Source: Patescibacteria group bacterium
GTDB lineage: Bacteria; Patescibacteriota; Minisyncoccia; Portnoybacterales; UBA2143
Direction: 5' to 3'
Assembly (NCBI GenBank): GCA_018819085.1
Contig: JAHJQT010000036.1
Coordinates: forward strand, 1-21,328
Length of the DNA stretch: 21,328 nucleotides
Made by a program: the position numbers and the translations under genes. Shown here piece by piece: positions 15,602 through 21,328 of this stretch. The notes beneath the pieces are model-generated. The model saw only the letters and a program-made list of their open reading frames with translations, was not told the origin of the DNA and did no database searches. Each line of letters begins with the position of its first letter. Position 1 is the first letter of the stretch.

Positions 15602-15633
15602 ATTAATTATTTAAGCATTTGAATATTAAGGGG

Positions 15634-15748
15634 ATTGTCCTTAGAAAGATGGACAGGCATGGCCTTAAAGAGCTACATCCTTACGTTCGGAGGACGGAAG
15701 GTTGTGCGAGAAAGACCGTGCCTGGTCAGATTTCTTTTTAAGGACAAC
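15634..15748 (-). other. Nested hairpin element behind the 244-aa gene (element 2)
   Basis: Three stacked helices cover about 114 nt. The outer one has 13 bp including one G-U (15635-15647 with 15735-15747). The middle one is 12 bp with one mismatch (15651-15662 with 15716-15727, core CAGGCATGG/CCGTGCCTG). The apical one pairs ACATCCTT and CGT with ACG and AAGGTTGT around a 7-nt loop. The element begins 16 nt after the stop codon of the 244-aa gene and ends about 33 nt before a terminator. It may be a structured 3'-UTR or a small RNA. The general shape, and pieces of sequence, match element 1 at 1531-1645. I found no match to SRP RNA, tmRNA or RNase P RNA. Confidence 0.6.
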
Positions 15749-15763
15749 TTCTCTGGATTAACT

Positions 15764-16498
15764 CTATTCAATAAATTTAAAGGTAGAAAGGATTTGATTA
15801 GATAAATCCAAAAAATCATTTGATGATATATTATTAGGATTTGTGTGTAATATTACAAGCAAAGCATCTTCTTTTATATTAGATGTTTCTTTAAGAAAAT
15901 TAATAACAACTTGACGTTGTTCTGTTTTTAAAAAGTCATTAAAACCTGCACAAGTATATTTAATTACTTCAATGCTATTATTTACAATTATATATTCTTT
16001 ATTTTCTATACAATAACCTCCTCCTAGTGGAGGCATACTGAAATTCATTTTAAATCCTTTATCATTTTCAATTAAAACAGAATGTGGAGATACTTGAGTA
16101 GTTGTCCAATCTTTTGGATGCTTTACCTCAAACTCAAGCTCTTCATTCCTATACGTCTGCCAGTCAGCTGTGGGGTCAGTGATTTCTTCTTTTTTACAGT
16201 CTTCTGGACAACTTTCAATTGTTTCAGCACAAGGACATCCTATTGCTTGACAAACTATTTCCCCACATTGTCCATCACCACATTGATTAATACAAACACC
16301 TGGTCCAAAATAATGACTATAAGCAAAATAACCACCTATACCTATAACAGCTATAACCAAAACTGTAATTAGAATAGTAACCCATTTAGGCAAACCTGTT
16401 TTTTTAGGTATTTCTGGTAAATCTTTTTGAATATCTGGCTGAATGTCATCTGATTGATGCAGAAGATTTATTTTATCAGATTGTTTTTGTTTGTTCAT
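15764..16498 (-). CDS. Membrane-anchored extracellular protein with Cys-rich motif
   Basis: A 244-aa protein of unknown function. A cytosolic N-terminal tail (DIQKDLPEIPKKTGLPKW) leads to one membrane helix (about 39-60, VLVIAVIGIGGYFAYSHYF). Outside the membrane is a Cys-rich stretch of the CGDGQCGE...CPEDCK type (about 73-103), frequent in surface proteins of uncultured bacteria and archaea. It is followed by a PsbP-like start (YRNEELEFEVKHPKDW) of a compact beta domain. I start at the ATG at 16498, 4 nt after HicA, because from there the tail aligns with the start of the 613-aa protein (19198-21039); a start 18 nt upstream would overlap hicA. The tail and helix are nearly identical to that paralogue even at DNA level, while the exteriors differ. 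It is the last gene of the HicB-HicA unit. Confidence 0.75.
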   Translation of the reverse strand: MNKQKQSDKINLLHQSDDIQPDIQKDLPEIPKKTGLPKWVTILITVLVIAVIGIGGYFAYSHYFGPGVCINQCGDGQCGEIVCQAIGCPCAETIESCPEDCKKEEITDPTADWQTYRNEELEFEVKHPKDWTTTQVSPHSVLIENDKGFKMNFSMPPLGGGYCIENKEYIIVNNSIEVIKYTCAGFNDFLKTEQRQVVINFLKETSNIKEDALLVILHTNPNNISSNDFLDLSNQILSTFKFIE

Positions 16499-16502
16499 AA
16501 TA

Positions 16503-16721
16503 TTATTTCTTTTCAAATTCTTTTTTAGGAATTTTAGATTGCCTAATAATCGCTAAAAATGTTCCTATATAAATCAACTTATTACCACCATGCATTGGAA
16601 TTGGCACTATAATTTTAGATTCAGAATGACGATAAATTTTATGACTACCTTTTTGTCTAGAAAAAATAAAACCGTGTTTTTCTAAAATTTTAATGAGTTG
16701 TTTGGCAGTCAAAGAATTCAT
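16503..16721 (-). CDS. hicA: HicA-type toxin (mRNA interferase family)
   Basis: A 72-aa protein of the HicA/YcfA family, a small double-stranded-RNA-binding-like fold that cleaves mRNA in studied systems. It shows the family pattern TAKQLIKILEKHGFIFSRQK followed by GSHKIYRH, where H27 corresponds to the catalytic histidine, then IVPIPMHGGNKLIYIGTFLA with the second conserved His-Lys region. The closing IIRQSKIP matches the usual LKQAGI-like end. It follows the HicB-like gene by 6 nt, and the surface-protein gene starts 4 nt behind it. All key residues are present, so it could be active. No SD is visible. Confidence 0.88.
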   Translation of the reverse strand: MNSLTAKQLIKILEKHGFIFSRQKGSHKIYRHSESKIIVPIPMHGGNKLIYIGTFLAIIRQSKIPKKEFEKK

Positions 16722-16727
16722 TAATAA

Positions 16728-16988
16728 TTAGCTTTTTGTAAAAACAGCTACAGGAATTTCACTAATAATTGGACGAGATTTAGAAATAGGAATTCTTTGT
16801 TTATTCGCTCTTAACTCTTTAATCCATAATTCTAATATTTCTTTAGCATTTTCTTCTGCCTCTTCAAAGTTTTTGCCAAAAGTAACACAACCTGGAAAAT
16901 CAGGAAAAGAAACATTATATCCACCTTCTTCTGCTTTATTGAATATTACAGGATATTCTAAAATAGTTTTTTTGCTCATTTTTACCAT
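16728..16988 (-). CDS. hicB: HicB-type antitoxin
   Basis: An 86-aa protein with the partial RNase H fold of HicB: YPVIFNKAEEGGYNVSFPDF, then PGCVTFGKNFEEAEENAKEI and LELWIKELRANKQRIPISKS. HicB antitoxins cover the HicA active site; many also carry a DNA-binding tail for autoregulation. Here the tail is only about 20 residues with no clear helix-turn-helix or ribbon-helix-helix. The open frame extends to 17036, but that start lies upstream of a consensus promoter. The ATG at 16988 is 9 nt after the -10 box and would make the mRNA practically leaderless; an ATG at 16979 is the other option. The antitoxin-first order is less common than hicA-hicB but occurs in nature. Confidence 0.85.
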   Translation of the reverse strand: MVKMSKKTILEYPVIFNKAEEGGYNVSFPDFPGCVTFGKNFEEAEENAKEILELWIKELRANKQRIPISKSRPIISEIPVAVFTKS

Positions 16989-16997
16989 GTTATTAAT

Positions 16998-17026
16998 ATA
17001 ATAATGGAAATAAATACTTATGTCAA
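16998..17026 (-). promoter_or_regulatory. Promoter of the HicB-HicA unit
   Basis: TTGACA (17026-17021), a 17-nt spacer, TATTAT (17003-16998), on the minus strand. These are the same two boxes and spacing as at 519-547. Transcription would start near 16991, only about 3 nt before the ATG at 16988. Confidence 0.7.
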
Positions 17027-17103
17027 ATTCATACATATTTATCTGTAATGCTGGAAGTTATGTAATACTTCAACTTAATTCTATTTAATAAATTTAATAT
17101 CTA

Positions 17104-17431
17104 TTTGTCATTCCGAGCGTAGCGAGGAATCCCTTAAAGATAAACACTGTGAAGGGATTTCTCCTTTTCCACCAAAGGCGGACCAGCCTCTGGCTGGCGC
17201 TCTTCAGTCGAAATGACAAGGCTTTTGTCATCCCCAACTCTTTCGATGTCATTCCCAACTTGATTGGGAATCCAGAATTAGTCCATTACTGGATTCCCGC
17301 TGGAGTTTATCCCGTACTGGATTCCCGCTTTCGCGGGAATGACAGATGCGGGACGGGAATGACACCGAGGAAAAACTTAATATGAGTTCTAATAAATAGA
17401 TTCTAACTCTTTTCTTTAAAAAAATCAAATT
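17104..17431. repeat. Composite palindromic repeat, copy B
   Basis: Second direct copy of the 15305-15567 repeat. It has the same order of parts and the same AT-rich tail. It is longer by about 65 bp: one extra segment lies in the first palindrome (GGCGGACCAGCCTCTGGCTG region, 17176-17195), and an extra ATTCCCGCTGG...CTGGATTCCCGC unit lies in the second. It separates the MEMO-CapA gene from the HicBA unit. The 78-codon frame at 17149-17385 is translated repeat, not a gene. Confidence 0.9.
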
Positions 17432-17441
17432 CTAAATAATA

Positions 17442-19196
17442 TTAAAGACTAAATGAACAATCATTAAAATTAATAATATTTTTAAAAAATTGATTACAAA
17501 ATGAAATAGATCTATTATATGAAAATAATTTTGGCTGTGAATTAATAATCTCATAAGGAAACAGATAAAAAGAATAATTATCTTTATCAAATATAATTCC
17601 TACTCCTATCCCTTGATTTGTTTCTTCTGTTTTCATATCAAAAATAAAATTACCTAATGAATAGAAAATTGCTTTATTCTCATAAATCTCAACTGGCTGT
17701 ATGACATGAGGATGATGACCAATAATAACATCTGCTCCATTATCAATTAAATTATGGGCTGTTTGCTTTTGCATTATTGAAGGCGAAGAGCTATATTCAT
17801 AACCCCAATGAATATTCACTACTATATAATCATTATCTTCTTTTAACCGCTTTATTAAATCATAAAATTGATTCATAGCGATTGGCATTATGGTCTGGTC
17901 TATACCTAAAAACACAATTTTCTTTCTATTTACTTCCTTGATAACATAACTACTACTTAAATCAGCCTGTCCAAAATAATCAATTCCGAAGACATCAAGA
18001 TATTTTTTAGTATTTTCAATACCTTGTTCATAACAATCAAAAATATGATTATTGGCCAAATTTACAATATTAATATTATTTTTATTTAATAAACCAGAGA
18101 TTTCAGGATCAAACTTAAAATTATTATCCTTTTTTTGACATTGTCTTGTATCTGTTATAGGACCTTCTAGGTTCAATGAAATATAATCAATGCCTTTTAA
18201 AAAATTCCCCTCTATTCCTTTAATGTATTCAAAAGGATCTATATCTTGATCTAAAATATCCTCAACCCCCCTATTAAACATAGTATCTCCAAAATTCAAT
18301 AAAGTAATATTACTATTGTTTTTTTTAAATCCTTTAATAAAATATTGGAAAACATAACTTGTAACATCTTCCATGTCCATAACTCCTGAGTGATCTGCTG
18401 CATTAGTATTAATTAAATAACTAGTTTTAAGTGCATTTCTTTTTTTTAAATATTTTAATAAAACATAAATTGACGACGGACTGTCTATTTCTAAATTAAA
18501 AATATTATTAAAATCAAAACTACTAATTACAGAAATACTTTTTTTATCATGAAAATCAGATGCAATACGATTTAAATGATGCGAAAAATCAACACTAGAA
18601 ATAACCAATGCATCATTAGATAGTATTTTATCTAATTCTCCAGCTAATTTATCGAGTTGATCTTTTGGCGTACTTCCAGAAAGAATAATAGGAACTATTT
18701 TTGTGTTAGGGAATACATATTTAATGAACCCAACCAAGCTTGAAATAGAATGTTCTATTTCAAATGGTTTTTCCTGATTTTCTACATAACCAGCTTGAAT
18801 TAATCTATTAATTATATTCAAATCAGGCTCTAATAATCCCCATGGAGTTTTAAAGGGATATTTTGATATAAATAAATTAGAGCCTAATCCATAATGATTA
18901 GGCCCTAATATTACAATTGTTTTTGGATTTTGTTCTTTTAAATTAAGAAAAAAATTAGCGATTTCTGAACTAACTAACATATGATGAGATACAATACCGC
19001 CATAAACTTTTTCTTGTGCAATATTATCTGGTTCTATTATCTCTAATCCTCCATAAAATTTCTTACTCTGATAAAATGCAGTATGATTACCACTATATTC
19101 TATGATATCAGTTTTTTCTTGATAATAATTATATATTAAAAATGTTGATCCAAATCCTATTATTAATAATATAAATATTAAATTAATCCATTTCAT
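17442..19196 (-). CDS. Membrane-anchored MEMO / CapA-type phosphatase fusion
   Basis: A 584-aa two-domain protein with one N-terminal membrane helix (about 4-23), so both domains probably face outward. Residues about 65-290 match the MEMO-like family (AmmeMemoRadiSam protein B), with YGGIVSHHML, LGPNHYG, EHS near 149 and VISSVDFSHH (198-207). Histidines H71/72, H101 and H206 and D203 are possible metal or substrate ligands. Residues about 297-560 match the CapA/PGA_cap metallophosphatase family: FGDTM (D304), LNLEGPIT, LANNHIFDC (380-388), NIHWGYEY (461-468), GHHPHVIQPVE and SLGNFIFDM. CapA acts in poly-gamma-glutamate or capsule handling in bacilli. The combined activity is not known to me. 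The gene begins 1 nt after the 613-aa gene without an SD, so the two are coupled. Confidence 0.88.
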   Translation of the reverse strand: MKWINLIFILLIIGFGSTFLIYNYYQEKTDIIEYSGNHTAFYQSKKFYGGLEIIEPDNIAQEKVYGGIVSHHMLVSSEIANFFLNLKEQNPKTIVILGPNHYGLGSNLFISKYPFKTPWGLLEPDLNIINRLIQAGYVENQEKPFEIEHSISSLVGFIKYVFPNTKIVPIILSGSTPKDQLDKLAGELDKILSNDALVISSVDFSHHLNRIASDFHDKKSISVISSFDFNNIFNLEIDSPSSIYVLLKYLKKRNALKTSYLINTNAADHSGVMDMEDVTSYVFQYFIKGFKKNNSNITLLNFGDTMFNRGVEDILDQDIDPFEYIKGIEGNFLKGIDYISLNLEGPITDTRQCQKKDNNFKFDPEISGLLNKNNINIVNLANNHIFDCYEQGIENTKKYLDVFGIDYFGQADLSSSYVIKEVNRKKIVFLGIDQTIMPIAMNQFYDLIKRLKEDNDYIVVNIHWGYEYSSSPSIMQKQTAHNLIDNGADVIIGHHPHVIQPVEIYENKAIFYSLGNFIFDMKTEETNQGIGVGIIFDKDNYSFYLFPYEIINSQPKLFSYNRSISFCNQFFKNIINFNDCSFSL

Positions 19197-19197
19197 C

Positions 19198-21039
19198 TTA
19201 TCGAATCAATGCACCGCCCCATTCTACTATAGTAAAACCATTTCTTTGGGGAATATTCGACAATTCTTGCTCTTTTATTGTATGATCATATTCATCTAAC
19301 CCTTTAGCATTCATTAATATTCTAATAGTACTCATAGGAGTATTTGGGCCAATAGATAAAGGAGCAATGCGATCAAATTCATCTTGAGATACAAACCAAA
19401 TATGGTAATATGACATTTTATTTAATTTCCTTACCCAATAGTCTTCAAAATCTAAAATTTCTTTATCATTAAGGCCAAGTATTTTTAGCTTATTATCTAA
19501 AAATAATTTAATATCTTCTTTAGCCACAATCCAACCTACATCACTTCTGGTTGGATAATTCAATCCTATCCCAGACCAATATAAATAATCATATTGTTTA
19601 CCAGTTTCTAAATCAGTAATTATCCCGTCAGGATTAACCTCTATATTCCAACCATTAGATGAATACTCCGGAATAGTTCCTGTAAAACCACCATTTGGCT
19701 TTACTTGAACATTAAGAGTTGTATTTTCTTCTGGATATAAATAAATCGCTGGTTTACACATTTCAGCCATTGAATCAAATTCTGCATTTTTAAATTTAAT
19801 CCATCTATCTAAAGGATCCTGCCAAAATAATAAAGGATGAAATGCTAAGTATTCTTCATATGTATATTTACTTTGTTCTAATTGTTTATATGATCCATCA
19901 GTATTATAATAAGCCCCTGTATTTTTGTTATTATATAAATCTGTCAATATTTTATTTTGTGGATCTTTAAATTCATAAAATACCTCATTTGAATCTGTTT
20001 TACCAATCTCAACTAAATCCTGCTGACTAATTTCATCAACAACATCTAGAGAACTGCACATAGCTCCACATCCAGTATGAGCGTTAAACAGATACTCATC
20101 TTGATTCTTTTGTTCATTATTAAATGTTACTTTTAAAACTTTGTCTTCGCTTGATATAAAAGGCAATATAAAATCATAACTTACAGTTCTATGATCAGGT
20201 AATTCTGCTAATAAACATTTATTATATAAATAGAAATCGCCAAGTTCATTATTATGAAATACTTTTTCAGTGTCTTCAAGTTTTGAAAATAAGCGATTAC
20301 CATATGGATATTTAGATAATTTATAATCAGTATCAGAAAAATATATTTCTTCGGGTAAATCATCAATCCCTTTTATCTCCCAATTTTTTATAGCTTCATC
20401 ACCATAATAACCATCAAAATAAAAATTATTATTATTAATCATGACATAATGACGAAAAATATCCCCCATTGAATGTGCTACTTCTAAATAAAGATTTTTT
20501 CCTATTAAAATACCGTTTTTAATAACACCTGCAAGATAATATTCACAAGTCTCGTAAGCTGAAACGCCATATTTTAACTGACAATCAATATCTAAAAGCT
20601 CTAAACTTTCATTCCATATAACTTCTAAATTGTATTTTTGAATATCTGCTTCTGGCACCTCCTTAATGCATTTCATTTGACATGATTGTTGATCTTCAAA
20701 TGAAGTACTACAGCTCGTAATGTTTAAACACTCTGTCCCATTAAAATACGCTCCAGCTAATTTTTGATCATCTTGACATGTTTCTAAATCTTGATTAGGA
20801 CGCCAAAAACAATCTTCTGAATATGTTATAGGTTCTGGCTCATCGGGAACAAAATAATAATTATATGCAAAATAACCACCTATACCTATAACAGCTATAA
20901 CTAAAACTGTGATTAGAGTAGTAACCCATTTAGGTAAACCTGTTTTTTTAGGTATTTCTGGTAAATCTTGTTTAATATCTGGTTGGATATTATCTTGATG
21001 TAGAAAATTTATTTTATTAGGTTGTTTTTGTTCATCCAT
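19198..21039 (-). CDS. Large membrane-anchored surface protein with KPAIYLYPE domain
   Basis: A 613-aa protein of unknown function. Its cytosolic tail and membrane helix (1-60, helix about 38-60) are nearly identical to those of the 244-aa protein at 15764-16498. Outside are a Cys-containing segment (C77, C88, C104, C110, C120, C124), a long middle part (130-425) with no family I recognise, and a C-terminal domain from KPAIYLYPE (429) through SSNGWNIEV, NPDGIITDLETGKQYDYLYW, YHIWFVSQDEF and TIVEWGGALIR. This last domain is familiar from uncharacterised proteins of uncultured bacteria, where it is described only as hypothetical. The start fits the promoter: the -10 box ends 7 nt before the ATG. 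It is the first gene of a two-gene unit with the MEMO-CapA protein. Confidence 0.82.
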   Translation of the reverse strand: MDEQKQPNKINFLHQDNIQPDIKQDLPEIPKKTGLPKWVTTLITVLVIAVIGIGGYFAYNYYFVPDEPEPITYSEDCFWRPNQDLETCQDDQKLAGAYFNGTECLNITSCSTSFEDQQSCQMKCIKEVPEADIQKYNLEVIWNESLELLDIDCQLKYGVSAYETCEYYLAGVIKNGILIGKNLYLEVAHSMGDIFRHYVMINNNNFYFDGYYGDEAIKNWEIKGIDDLPEEIYFSDTDYKLSKYPYGNRLFSKLEDTEKVFHNNELGDFYLYNKCLLAELPDHRTVSYDFILPFISSEDKVLKVTFNNEQKNQDEYLFNAHTGCGAMCSSLDVVDEISQQDLVEIGKTDSNEVFYEFKDPQNKILTDLYNNKNTGAYYNTDGSYKQLEQSKYTYEEYLAFHPLLFWQDPLDRWIKFKNAEFDSMAEMCKPAIYLYPEENTTLNVQVKPNGGFTGTIPEYSSNGWNIEVNPDGIITDLETGKQYDYLYWSGIGLNYPTRSDVGWIVAKEDIKLFLDNKLKILGLNDKEILDFEDYWVRKLNKMSYYHIWFVSQDEFDRIAPLSIGPNTPMSTIRILMNAKGLDEYDHTIKEQELSNIPQRNGFTIVEWGGALIR

Positions 21040-21046
21040 ATAATAT

Positions 21047-21075
21047 ATTTTATCATTTTATATAGATTAGTGCAA
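21047..21075 (-). promoter_or_regulatory. Leaderless-type promoter of the 613-aa gene
   Basis: TTGCAC (21075-21070), a 17-nt spacer, TAAAAT (21052-21047), then 7 nt to the ATG at 21039. It diverges from the 21093-21121 promoter; the two -35 boxes are only 17 nt apart. Confidence 0.6.
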
Positions 21076-21092
21076 AATTAAATTCTTAAATT

Positions 21093-21121
21093 TTGAATTA
21101 GCATATTAAATCTGCTATAAT
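21093..21121 (+). promoter_or_regulatory. Leaderless-type promoter of the rightmost gene
   Basis: TTGAAT (21093-21098), a 17-nt spacer, consensus TATAAT (21116-21121) with an extended -10 TGC, then 7 nt to the ATG at 21129. Confidence 0.72.
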
Positions 21122-21128
21122 CATAACA

Positions 21129-21328
21129 ATGGACAGTCACGAACAAATTAATCACTTTATAGAAAAAGGATTATTTAATAATCAGCTTAAGCAACAGAAT
21201 CAAAAAAAGAAAAGAAAGAAAAAGATAAAAACAGTATCTTTGATTATTACTAGTTTTATCGTCTTATGTATTTCTGTTTTTGCTTATCAATTAATTCCAA
21301 CATCTCAAACAGAAATAATAACGACAAA
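21129..21328 (+). CDS. Membrane-anchored protein, N-terminal part (cut by window edge)
   Basis: The first 66 codons of a plus-strand gene. The N terminus MDSHEQINHFIEKGLF is polar, followed by a strongly basic stretch (KKKRKKKIK) and one hydrophobic helix (VSLIITSFIVLCISVFAYQL). The segment after it would lie outside the cell by the positive-inside rule. This fits many signal-anchored envelope proteins, for example LytR-CpsA-Psr enzymes, but nothing specific can be named. No SD is present; the promoter geometry points to a leaderless mRNA starting at this ATG. Confidence 0.6.
   Translation, partial: MDSHEQINHFIEKGLFNNQLKQQNQKKKRKKKIKTVSLIITSFIVLCISVFAYQLIPTSQTEIITT

Noticed and set aside
15634..15748. 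SRP RNA, because of GGACGGAAGG
   Set aside because: The opposing GTCAGG side and the AGCAG element of the SRP core are missing, and the pairing is different.
16989..17036. HicB start at 17036
   Set aside because: It lies upstream of the TTGACA-17-TATTAT promoter, and the added residues do not belong to the HicB fold.
17149..17385. 78-codon plus-strand frame
   Set aside because: It is entirely within repeat B; a similar frame in repeat A (15272-15478) shows the same artefact.

Overview
This 21.3-kb window looks like a chromosomal segment of a low-GC Patescibacteria/CPR bacterium (Parcubacteria-like, inferred). Supporting signs are dense co-directional genes, little Shine-Dalgarno (SD) use, promoters whose -10 box sits about 7 nt before the start codon (leaderless geometry), a B12-dependent ribonucleotide reductase next to a corrinoid adenosyltransferase, a composite MEMO-CapA protein, and membrane-anchored cysteine-containing surface proteins ending in a KPAIYLYPE-type domain. 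Almost all genes are on the minus strand, so operons read right to left. No rRNA, tRNA, CRISPR array or transposase gene was seen.

Layout. 1-452: 5' part of comEC (minus). 453-1504: two short plus-strand single-gene units, each with a strong SD, an intrinsic terminator and a 44-nt repeat behind it. 1531-1645: a nested hairpin just behind the nrdJ-cobO unit. 1661-5662: cobO and intein-containing nrdJ. 5718-5741: ftsZ terminator, overlapped by the nrdJ promoter. 5767-10047: one operon, SLOG protein - rpsU - yqeY - ybeY - ftsA - ftsZ, starting at a TTGACA-17-TAAATT promoter. 10086-15294: lepB - hisS - HIT - amino-acid permease - RNase H-like - beta-CASP nuclease, nearly without gaps. 15305-17431: two direct copies (A and B) of a composite palindromic repeat enclosing a terminator, a second nested hairpin, an anchored surface protein and a HicBA-like pair. 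17442-21039: MEMO-CapA protein and a large anchored surface protein. From 21129 a plus-strand membrane-anchored protein runs off the end.

How the genes fit together. nrdJ and cobO form a cofactor-enzyme pair: CobO makes the adenosylcobalamin that class II reductase needs, presumably from scavenged corrinoid. The ftsA/ftsZ operon couples division to translation factors (bS21, YbeY, YqeY). The lepB-hisS operon carries secretion, tRNA charging, amino-acid uptake and RNA processing. The right-hand third is an accessory zone of duplicated parts: two proteins share one nearly identical cytosolic tail plus membrane helix but have different exteriors, and two repeat copies lie behind their transcription units.

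The most interesting signals are: (1) an 11-nt SD on rpsU in a locus where most genes have none; (2) leaderless promoter geometry at several independent starts; (3) two structurally similar hairpins 15-16 nt behind the stop codons of two end-of-operon genes; (4) an intein ending in Gln, inserted directly before the radical cysteine of NrdJ; and (5) the two plus-strand cassettes with their shared 3' repeat. Functions come from recognised motifs; no database search was possible.
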